Below are positions 42,540 to 49,376 of a DNA stretch of 64,000 bases, piece by piece. Source of the DNA: Caulobacter vibrioides. Its GTDB lineage: Bacteria; Pseudomonadota; Alphaproteobacteria; Caulobacterales; Caulobacteraceae. The notes below the pieces were generated by a model that saw nothing but the letters and a program-made list of their open reading frames with translations, was not told the origin of the DNA and did no database searches. The DNA is taken from NCBI GenBank assembly GCA_001449105.1, contig LNIY01000013.1:1-64000 (forward strand), read 5' to 3'. Position numbers and translations under genes: made by a program. Each line of letters starts with the position of its first letter. Within the stretch, counting starts at the first letter, position 1.

Positions 42540-45368
42540 CTACTTGCGGGTCAGCACCACCGGCTTGCCGTCGTACTCCACGGTGAGGTCGGCCTCGGCG
42601 TCGAAGTCGGTGGGCTTGGCGCCCTTGCCGATGAAGCGGACCTTGAAGGTGCGCGTCTCGACCAGGCCCTTGAACCCGCCCGAGCGGGCGCCGATGGTCA
42701 CCCGGCCGCTGGCGTCGTCGTAGGAGATCGGCGTGCGGGCCCAGGCGCCGCGGGCGTAGCCGTTGGACAGGCCGTCGTCTTCGTAGAGCTCGTACTTGCC
42801 GTCCTTGCCGGTGAACACCAGCAGGGTGATCGGCGCGTCGGGCTTTTCGCCGACGTACTGCTGGACGACCGTGGTCGGCACGATGGCGCCGGCCTTCACG
42901 AACAGCGGCATGCGGGCCAGCGGCGCGTCGGCCTTGACCGTCTGGCCGCCCTTGAAGGCCTTGCCGGTCTCGAAGTCGTACCAGGTCCCGGCGGGCAGGT
43001 AGACGCCCCGCGAGCGGGCCTTGAAGGCGGTGACCGGCGCGACCAGGAAATCCTGGCCGAACAGGTACTGGTCGTCGACGTTCCGGGCCTTGGCGTCGGT
43101 CGGATAGTCCATCACCAGGCCGCGCATCATGCTGCCGTCGCGGTGATAGGTGTCGGCCGCCAGGGTGTAGACGTAGGGCATCAGCCGGTAGCGCAGCTCG
43201 TCATACCAGGCCAGCGACGCGTAGACCTCGCTGCCCTGGTCGGCCAGCTCGTAGATTTCGCGGAACGGCAGCTCGCCGTGGCTGCGGAACAGCGGGCTGA
43301 AGGCGCCGAACTGGAACCAGCGCAGGTTCAGCTCCTGCCACTCGGCCCAGTGGGCGGGATCCTTGGTCTCGTAGCGCTTCTCGACCGAGAAGCCGCCGAT
43401 GTCGGTGGTCCAGTTGGGAATGCCCGACATCGACAGGTTCACGCCGGCCGATATCTGGTCGCTGAAGTCGTCCCAGCGGGCCACGACGTCGCCGCTCCAC
43501 ACCGCCGAGGCGTTGCGCTGCAAACCACCGAAGCCCGAGCGGGTCAGGATGAACGGGCGGACGTCCGGATTGTCCTTGATCTCGCCCTCGTAGACGCCGC
43601 GGGTGTGCTCCAGGGCGTAGCTGTTGAAGTACTCGGCGCCGGGACCAAGCGCCGTCGGGCTCATGCGCAGGGTGCGCTCGGGCACGTCGACATTGGAGTG
43701 CAGGTCGGGTTCGGAGGCGTCCATCCACCAGGCGTCGACGCCATAGACCTTCAGGTCGCGCTTGACCTGCTTCCAGTAGATGTCGCGGGCTTCTTGGCTA
43801 TAGGGGTCGTAGAACGAGTTCAGGTAGCCGGGACCGACCCAGTCAAGCGCGCCCTGCTCGATGTTGCGCTTGTACATGTGTCCCTTGGCGTCCAGCTCCT
43901 TGAAGTTGTCCGTGGTCGGATAGAACTTCGGCCAGATCGAGATCATGAAGTGGGCGTTCATCCCATGGATGTCGTCGACCATCTTCTGCGGGCTCGGGAA
44001 ACGCGTTTCGTCGAACTTGTGCGTGCCCCACTCGGGGTCTTTCCAGTAGCGCCAATCCATGACGATGTTGTCGAGCGGCAGGCCGCGCTTGCGGTACTCC
44101 TTCACCACGCCGACGATCTGGTCCTGGGTCTCGTAGCGCTGGCGCGACTGCCAGAAGCCATAGGCCCAGCGCGGCATCATCACCGCCGAGCCGGTCAGGT
44201 CGCGATAGCCCGAGACGACCTGATCCAGGTCGTCGCCGCCGATGTAGTAGTAGTCGATGGCCTTGCCGACCTCGGAGGTCAGTTGCAGCGAATGTCGGTC
44301 GGCCGCCGGCATCGGGTCGTTGTGCAGCAGGCCGATATAGCCGTCGTCGGGCGTCCACTCGACGCGAACCTTGTGCTTCTTGCCCGACGTCAGCTTGGCG
44401 TCGAAGTTGTGGTACCAGGGGTTCCAGTTCTGCCGCCAGCGGTCGATGACCAGCTGGCCGTCCAGCCACACCTTGGCGTAGCCGCTGGAATAGAGCTTGA
44501 AGTTGTGCTCGCCGGCCTTGTCGGTCTGGACGAAGCCTTCCCAGGTCACGGTCTGGCCCGGCAGGTTCTTCTTGTTGGCGTCCTGCAGTTCGGCCGGCCA
44601 GTTGGGCAGGTCCTTGAGGAAGCGGTAGTCGATGTCCTTCTCGACCCGCGTCACCTTCAGCTGGCCGTTCTGGTAGTACTTGGCCGTGAAGCCGCCCACC
44701 TTGCCGTCGGCGTCGAAGACCTTCAGGTCGCGCGAGGCGACGTCGTAGGGGATCGGATTGCCGAAGCGGGTGATCGAGTTGTTGTCCCACAGCAGGCCGT
44801 AGCCCTTGGACGACAGCAGCATCGGCACGGCAATGGCGCGATTGTACTGCAGCAGTTCGACGTCGCGGCCATTGTAGTTCATCTGGCCGTTCTGGTGCTG
44901 GCCCAGGCCATAGAAGGCCTCGTCCGTACCCGGATTGAACTGCTGGCGGACGGCGTAGAAGTCCTGCCCCTCGACCTTCACCGGCGTGAAGGCGCCGCGG
45001 TCGCGCTCGGCCAGCACCTTGGCGCCCTTGGCGTCTAAGAAGTCGACCGTGCCGTCCTTCAGCGAGACCTGCGCGGTGGCCTTGGCCGTCTTCAGCGTCA
45101 GCAACCCGCCATTCTCGTCGACCGTGAAACCGCTCGCCACCGGCTTGGCCGTGACCATCAGACTGGGCGGCGCGTCGAAGCTGTCGGTCGGCGAGGCGGT
45201 GACGTGGATGATCCGCTCGCCCATCACCTGCAGCCGCACCTTCTTGGCCGGGCCGGAAGCGGGGGTGACGACCACGCCGTCGGCGGTCTTCTCGAAGCCG
45301 CCGTCGAGGGCGAAGGCGCTGGTCGAGGCCAGCAGGGAGAGGGCCAGGCCCGCATAGAGGCTGCGCAT
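42540..45368 (-). CDS. Glycoside hydrolase family 31 with PA14 insert (alpha-xylosidase-like)
   Basis: The 942-residue exported enzyme has a signal peptide (RSLYAGLALSLLASTSAFA). A GH31 N-terminal beta domain is interrupted by a PA14 domain at about 228-350 (PGQTVTWEGFVQTDKAGEHNFKLY, KVWLDGQLVIDRW). The catalytic barrel has VDAWWMDASEPDL with nucleophile Asp550, and two beta domains close the C-terminus. A PA14 insert at this place is known in bacterial xyloglucan alpha-xylosidases such as Cellvibrio Xyl31A, where it binds longer oligosaccharides. Alpha-xylosidase is therefore favoured over alpha-glucosidase. It lies downstream of the GH35 gene in the same direction, across repeat C2. Confidence 0.9.
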   Translation of the reverse strand: MRSLYAGLALSLLASTSAFALDGGFEKTADGVVVTPASGPAKKVRLQVMGERIIHVTASPTDSFDAPPSLMVTAKPVASGFTVDENGGLLTLKTAKATAQVSLKDGTVDFLDAKGAKVLAERDRGAFTPVKVEGQDFYAVRQQFNPGTDEAFYGLGQHQNGQMNYNGRDVELLQYNRAIAVPMLLSSKGYGLLWDNNSITRFGNPIPYDVASRDLKVFDADGKVGGFTAKYYQNGQLKVTRVEKDIDYRFLKDLPNWPAELQDANKKNLPGQTVTWEGFVQTDKAGEHNFKLYSSGYAKVWLDGQLVIDRWRQNWNPWYHNFDAKLTSGKKHKVRVEWTPDDGYIGLLHNDPMPAADRHSLQLTSEVGKAIDYYYIGGDDLDQVVSGYRDLTGSAVMMPRWAYGFWQSRQRYETQDQIVGVVKEYRKRGLPLDNIVMDWRYWKDPEWGTHKFDETRFPSPQKMVDDIHGMNAHFMISIWPKFYPTTDNFKELDAKGHMYKRNIEQGALDWVGPGYLNSFYDPYSQEARDIYWKQVKRDLKVYGVDAWWMDASEPDLHSNVDVPERTLRMSPTALGPGAEYFNSYALEHTRGVYEGEIKDNPDVRPFILTRSGFGGLQRNASAVWSGDVVARWDDFSDQISAGVNLSMSGIPNWTTDIGGFSVEKRYETKDPAHWAEWQELNLRWFQFGAFSPLFRSHGELPFREIYELADQGSEVYASLAWYDELRYRLMPYVYTLAADTYHRDGSMMRGLVMDYPTDAKARNVDDQYLFGQDFLVAPVTAFKARSRGVYLPAGTWYDFETGKAFKGGQTVKADAPLARMPLFVKAGAIVPTTVVQQYVGEKPDAPITLLVFTGKDGKYELYEDDGLSNGYARGAWARTPISYDDASGRVTIGARSGGFKGLVETRTFKVRFIGKGAKPTDFDAEADLTVEYDGKPVVLTRK

Positions 45369-45412
45369 GTCTTCGTTCTTCCCTGTTCTCGTTCTTTTGT
45401 TGGGGCGAAACC

Positions 45413-45498
45413 CTCGTCCTTCGACAGGCTCAGGGTGAGGTTTTCAAGTTGGAGGCCGCGCCATGATCCTCATCCTGAGCTTGTCGAAGGACGAGGAT
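45413..45498. repeat. Intergenic repeat family C, copy 2
   Basis: CTCGTCCTTCGACAGGCTCAGGGTGAGG and CTCATCCTGAGCTTGTCGAAGGACGAGG form an inverted repeat around a 30-base centre. It matches copy 1 at 13319-13420 in both arms. It lies inside the probable GH35-GH31 transcription unit. Confidence 0.8.
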
Positions 45499-45517
45499 CA
45501 CGCGCCGGCCAAGGACT

Positions 45518-47164
45518 TCAGTAGGTCGCCAGCTTCACCTTCAGGATCTGGGGCAAGGTGGTCAGGTTCAGGCCGTAGTCGACCTGGTCGCCGTTCCACA
45601 CGCGGTCGAACACCCACTGCCCCGCCTCGTCGAAGTGGCCCTCCTCGACCCGCGAGACCATGAACCGCTCGTTCTTGGCCGAGCCGAAGGTCAGGCGGGC
45701 GCGATAGCCGGTGATCAGGAACTCGTCGGGCGCCAGTTGGGCGATCAGCGCGCCGGCGTCGGGCACTTCGCGGTCGGGCTGCTTCTCGGCCTTGGCCATC
45801 CAGGGGGCCTCGATCGAGCCGAACTGCCACTCGCCGTAGGTGACGCGGACGTTCCAGCGGCCGCCCAGCTCGACGGTCTCGGGCTTGCCGCCCTCCTGCT
45901 CGCCCACGCCCCAGACCTTGCCCTCGTAGGACAGCCGGGCCCACTCGCGGGCCATCGGGGCCAGCAGCCGGTAGTGGACCGCGAAGTTCTCGATCGCCTT
46001 GGCGTCGATCGTCTTGGCCCCCAGCGGGTAGTTGGAATAGCCGGTGTAGTCGATTCCGAACGGGGCGAAGCCGATGCCCTGGTGACCCAGCACGTCGTAG
46101 ATGTAGCGGGCATAGGCCTTGTCGCTGCCGATCTCGGGCACGAACAGGGCGTTGTCCGGGCGGCCGTACTGCTGCAGCGTCTTACGGACCTTCTCGCTCT
46201 CGCGCATGTAGATGTCGGGCGCCAGGGCGTCGATCGACGGCGCGGCGGCCTTCCAGATATCGAGCACGTTCCAGGTCGGGCCGCCCGACGAGTAGGTGAA
46301 CGGGTCCTGGTCGTTGAAGGGGTCGCGCAAGGCGGCGTTGACGTACATCGGCAGCGGCAGCACCTGTTTGCCGGCGGCGGCGATCTCGTCGACGTAGCGG
46401 CCGATCGACCAGGCGTAGAAGAACTCGTCGGCGTCCTTGCCGAACACTTCCTTCCAGGTCCCCGGCTTCTTGTTCAGGGCCTTGATCAGGTCCTTCGGGA
46501 CCGGGCCGTCGAAGACCTTCTGGGCGGTCGGCGAATAGTCGCGGACGGCGCTGTAGGCCCCGACCTCGTTCTCGGGCTGGACCATGATCACGGTGTGGTC
46601 CGGATCGTTGGCCTTGATGAAGCGCATCAGCTCGACGAAGGCCTTCTTGTCGGCCTCCAGCGTCGTGCGGAAGTGCGGCGACAGCGAGTTCTTGACCTCG
46701 CCCTTGCCGTTGATCAGCCGCGGGAAGCGCTTGTTGTCGAGCTTGACCCACGCCGGAGCGTATTGCGGGCCGTTGTTCTTCCAGGTGGCGAACCACAGGA
46801 TCACCAGCTTGGTGTCGTTCTCGCGGGCCTGCTTGAGCAGAAGGTCGAGATAGGAAAAGTCGAACTTGCCCTCGACCGGCTCGATCTGCTCCCAGGCGAT
46901 CGGGATTTCCAGGGTGTTGGCGTGCAGGGCCTTCACGGCCGGCCACACCTTGGGCATCTGCGAGGGATAGTTGGCCGCGTTGTTGGCCTGGACGCCCAGC
47001 ATCAGGAACGGCTTGCCATCGACCATCAGCGCATGCTTGCCGTCCTTGGTCACCAGCCTGGGCAGTTGGCCCTGGGCGAAGGCGGGCGCGGCGACGGCCA
47101 GGCTGAGGATCGCGCCCAGGGCGGCGAAGCCGTGCTTCCGGCCAGGCTTCCGATAAGACGTCAC
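45518..47164 (-). CDS. Glycoside hydrolase family 35 beta-galactosidase
   Basis: The 548-residue exported enzyme has a signal peptide (HGFAALGAILSLAVAAPAFA). The GH35-type barrel has IPIAWEQIEPVEGKFDFSYLDLLL, the acid/base Glu200 in VQPENEVGAY and the nucleophile Glu344 in LFVPEIGSD. A C-terminal beta domain (about 430-548) follows. Overall it resembles the short GH35 enzymes of Caulobacter, Xanthomonas and Cellvibrio that act on xyloglucan galactosyl side chains. Substrate specificity is inferred. The GTG at 47164 has GGAGG seven bases upstream. Two operator-like sites precede it (47229-47242 and 47312-47325). Confidence 0.9.
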   Translation of the reverse strand: MTSYRKPGRKHGFAALGAILSLAVAAPAFAQGQLPRLVTKDGKHALMVDGKPFLMLGVQANNAANYPSQMPKVWPAVKALHANTLEIPIAWEQIEPVEGKFDFSYLDLLLKQARENDTKLVILWFATWKNNGPQYAPAWVKLDNKRFPRLINGKGEVKNSLSPHFRTTLEADKKAFVELMRFIKANDPDHTVIMVQPENEVGAYSAVRDYSPTAQKVFDGPVPKDLIKALNKKPGTWKEVFGKDADEFFYAWSIGRYVDEIAAAGKQVLPLPMYVNAALRDPFNDQDPFTYSSGGPTWNVLDIWKAAAPSIDALAPDIYMRESEKVRKTLQQYGRPDNALFVPEIGSDKAYARYIYDVLGHQGIGFAPFGIDYTGYSNYPLGAKTIDAKAIENFAVHYRLLAPMAREWARLSYEGKVWGVGEQEGGKPETVELGGRWNVRVTYGEWQFGSIEAPWMAKAEKQPDREVPDAGALIAQLAPDEFLITGYRARLTFGSAKNERFMVSRVEEGHFDEAGQWVFDRVWNGDQVDYGLNLTTLPQILKVKLATY

Positions 47165-47228
47165 GCGAGAACCTCCATGCTGGCGAACCGGTCGGAACCT
47201 ATGCCTGCATCGATCGCCTTCGGCGGGA

Positions 47229-47242
47229 AGTAAGCGCTGTCA
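47229..47242. promoter_or_regulatory. Operator-like site upstream of GH35 (site 1)
   Basis: AGTAAGCGCTGTCA matches 10 of 14 positions of the perfect palindrome at 52354-52367, including the central AGCGCT and the TCA end. It is 65 bases before the GH35 start. Confidence 0.4.
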
Positions 47243-47311
47243 ATCAGGATGGACATCCCCTCGCCTCCTCCCGTTCCGGCGGTCGCGCGAGAGACTTCAG
47301 CCCCGCCAACT

Positions 47312-47325
47312 CGTTACCGCTACCA
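47312..47325. promoter_or_regulatory. Operator-like site upstream of GH35 (site 2)
   Basis: CGTTACCGCTACCA is a partial palindrome about 148 bases before the GH35 start. From memory it differs at two positions from the xylose-repressor operator described in Caulobacter crescentus (TGTTAGCGCTACCA). Xylose control would suit a xyloglucan-degrading operon, but this needs checking. Confidence 0.4.
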
Positions 47326-47435
47326 TTCTTATAAATAGGACAATTAGCCGAGGCGGCCGCGATTGCAACCGGTTTTCACGGCGAGGCGCAGGCGGCCGGA
47401 ACCCGACAAACCTTTGTAACAATTGCGGAAAAGGC

Positions 47436-47474
47436 AAAAAAATCCGCGCATCGCCCGCAGGAGGCGATGCGCGG
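47436..47474 (-). terminator. Rho-independent terminator downstream of the halogenase gene
   Basis: On the minus strand CCGCGCATCGCC pairs with GGCGATGCGCGG (perfect 12-bp stem, seven-base loop) and is followed by ATTTTTTTG. It lies about 270 bases after the halogenase stop, so the transcript would have a long 3' tail, or a short RNA could start in between. Confidence 0.75.
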
Positions 47475-47589
47475 TTGAAAAGACTCGCGCGAGACCGGGG
47501 AGGTGGTTCGCGCGGCGCGCTGGCAAACCTCGCAAGAGGATCGCACGGCCGGGCAGTCGCTTTCGCGACCTCGGCGCCACGGTCAAATA

Positions 47590-47603
47590 TGTATAATCAT
47601 ACA
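47590..47603. promoter_or_regulatory. Palindrome TGTATAATCATACA
   Basis: TGTAT-AATC-ATACA has perfect five-base arms. It is typical in size for a GntR-family operator, a family represented nearby by the FadR-type regulator at 56723-57448. Assignment to that regulator is speculative. Confidence 0.35.
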
Positions 47604-47622
47604 AATGAATGCGCAAGAGACT

Positions 47623-47636
47623 TGATAGCGTTGTCA
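47623..47636. promoter_or_regulatory. Operator-like site TGATAGCGTTGTCA
   Basis: It differs at two positions from the perfect palindrome TGATAGCGCTATCA at 52354-52367. It lies between the halogenase stop and the terminator, an odd place for control of either flanking gene unless an unannotated transcript starts here. Confidence 0.45.
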
Positions 47637-47742
47637 GCCCATTTTTTGCGTCGTCGCGCCCGGGCGCGGCAATCTTGGGCGATGAAGGCCTCGTAAGCGG
47701 GCATGCCTGGGCGGCGATCATGCCCCCTCCCCCTTTCCGGCT

Positions 47743-49254
47743 TCAGCCCAGGGGCGGCGCGGCGCAGTGGCGTGCGATGAAGGCCGCCTGCGTGGGCATC
47801 GACTGGGCCGTATGCCGGATCAGCGCCCGCCGTTGATCCATCAGGCGGCGCAACTCGGCCTCGGGGATGCGGTCGGCCAGCGGGTCGTAGGCCTCGGGCA
47901 CGACGCCCAGGCCGTTATAGATCGAGATCCAGCTTGGCCGCGCGAAGCCGTCGCCCTCCAGGATCGCCACGTGGCCGCGCGCCTTGTAGAGCGCGATCTT
48001 GGCCTGCAGGCTGTCGGGCAGTTCGACCTCCCGCACCTGCCGCCACATCGGCTCGTCCCGCTGGTTGATGCAGTAGTGCAGGATGATGAAGTCGCGGATG
48101 CGCTCGTACTCCTGGGCCGAGACGCGGTTGAACTCGGCCGCCAGCAGCGGGTCGCAGCGGCGGTCGGGGAAGAACTCCAGCAGCCGCGCGACGCCGTTCT
48201 GGATCAGGGCGATCGAGGTCGACTCCAGCGGCTCCAGGAAGCCGCCCGACAGGCCCACGGCCACGACGTTGCGGTCCCAGAACTTCTTGCGACGGCCGGC
48301 CAGGAAGCGCAGCGGGCGGGGATCGTCCAGCGCCTCGCCGTCCAGGTTTTCCATCAGGGTGCGGGCGGCGCGCTCGTCGTCGACGAAGGCGCTGGAATAG
48401 ACATAGCCGTTGCCGGTGCGGTGCTGCAGCGGGATGCGCCACTGCCAGCCGGCCTCCCGCGCGGTCGAGCGGGTGTAGGGCGTCAGGCCGTCGCCGCCCG
48501 TCCTGCACGGCACGGCCAGGGCGCGGTCGCACGGCAGCCAGCGCGACCAGTCCTCGAAGCCGGCCTTCAGCGTCCCTTCGATCAGCAGGGCGCGGAAGCC
48601 CGAGCAGTCGACGAACAGGTCGCCCTCGACGCGGCGACCGTCGTCCAGCACCACCGCCTCGACGAAGCCGTCCTGCCCGCGCACGGCGACGTCGACGATC
48701 CGCCCCTCCGTGCGGGTCACGCCCCGCGCCTCGGCGTAGCGGCGCAGGAAGGCGGCATAGAGCCCGGCGTCGAAGTGATAGGCGTAGGCGTAGTCGTGCA
48801 GCGGCGAGCGCGGATCGGGACTGGGCGGGATGAAGCGGTTCAGCAGCCCCGCCGCCGTGGGCAGCGACCAGTCCTCCAGGCCGCCGGTCTCGCCCAGCGC
48901 CCGCAGGCGCCGCCACAGCTGGTGGGCCTGAACGGCCGCGTGGTCGGCGCCGAAGTCGCCGAAGCCGTGGAAGTAGCGATGGCCCACCCGGCCCCAGTCG
49001 CGGAAGTCGATGCCCAGCTTGAAGCTGGCCTGGGTGGCGCGGATGAACTCGACCTCGTCGAGACCCAGCTTTTCGTTGAAGTTGCGGATGGTCGGGATGG
49101 TGGCCTCGCCGACGCCGACCGTGCCGATGACCTCGGACTCCACGACCTCGACCGCCACCGCGTCGCTGGCCAGCAGCCGGCCGAACGCCGCCGCCGCCAT
49201 CCAGCCGGCGGTGCCGCCGCCCACGACCACGACCTTGCGAATGCGCTGGTCCAT
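47743..49254 (-). CDS. Flavin-dependent tryptophan-halogenase family protein
   Basis: The 503-residue protein has an N-terminal FAD motif VVVVGGGTAGWMAA and the invariant lysine Lys79 in SFKLGIDFRDW. The halogenase hallmark WQWRIP is at 270-275 and the catalytic glutamate is in FLEPLESTS (Glu344). All key residues of the family (PrnA/BrvH type) are present. Halogenase-like genes beside TonB receptors are common in Caulobacterales and their natural substrates are largely unknown. The ATG at 49254 has GGGAGGG six bases upstream; a GTG one codon earlier is less well spaced. No flavin reductase is nearby. Confidence 0.9.
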   Translation of the reverse strand: MDQRIRKVVVVGGGTAGWMAAAAFGRLLASDAVAVEVVESEVIGTVGVGEATIPTIRNFNEKLGLDEVEFIRATQASFKLGIDFRDWGRVGHRYFHGFGDFGADHAAVQAHQLWRRLRALGETGGLEDWSLPTAAGLLNRFIPPSPDPRSPLHDYAYAYHFDAGLYAAFLRRYAEARGVTRTEGRIVDVAVRGQDGFVEAVVLDDGRRVEGDLFVDCSGFRALLIEGTLKAGFEDWSRWLPCDRALAVPCRTGGDGLTPYTRSTAREAGWQWRIPLQHRTGNGYVYSSAFVDDERAARTLMENLDGEALDDPRPLRFLAGRRKKFWDRNVVAVGLSGGFLEPLESTSIALIQNGVARLLEFFPDRRCDPLLAAEFNRVSAQEYERIRDFIILHYCINQRDEPMWRQVREVELPDSLQAKIALYKARGHVAILEGDGFARPSWISIYNGLGVVPEAYDPLADRIPEAELRRLMDQRRALIRHTAQSMPTQAAFIARHCAAPPLG

Positions 49255-49300
49255 CACCGTCCCTCCCCCGGGGGCCTTTCATATGCGGCCCCAAAAACAG

Positions 49301-49351
49301 AAAAGCCCTCCGACGGCCCCGACCAGCATGTGGTCCGGATCGTCGGAGGGC
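49301..49351 (-). terminator. Terminator of the large TonB receptor gene
   Basis: Minus-strand stem GCCCTCCGACG/CGTCGGAGGGC (11 bp) encloses an inner hairpin GACCA/TGGTC and is followed by TTTTCTGTTTTTGG. It separates the receptor transcript from the halogenase gene, though read-through is possible since both run the same way. Confidence 0.8.
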
Positions 49352-49376
49352 CCTCGTCTTCGTCAGTCAGACCAGC

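Larger units (their letters stand above)
47165..47742. other. 578-base non-coding region between GH35 and halogenase genes
   Basis: No convincing gene is seen. The interval holds two operator-like palindromes near the GH35 start (47229-47242, 47312-47325), the halogenase terminator (47436-47474), a palindrome TGTATAATCATACA (47590-47603) and a third operator-like site (47623-47636). An AT-rich stretch with an exact TATAAT (47592-47597) might be a promoter, but a matching -35 is not evident. Confidence 0.6.

Noticed and set aside
47344..47721. 125-codon minus-strand open frame between GH35 and the halogenase
   Set aside because: It spans a terminator, an operator-like site and AT-rich sequence. 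The product has no recognisable domain, and no good ribosome binding site was seen.
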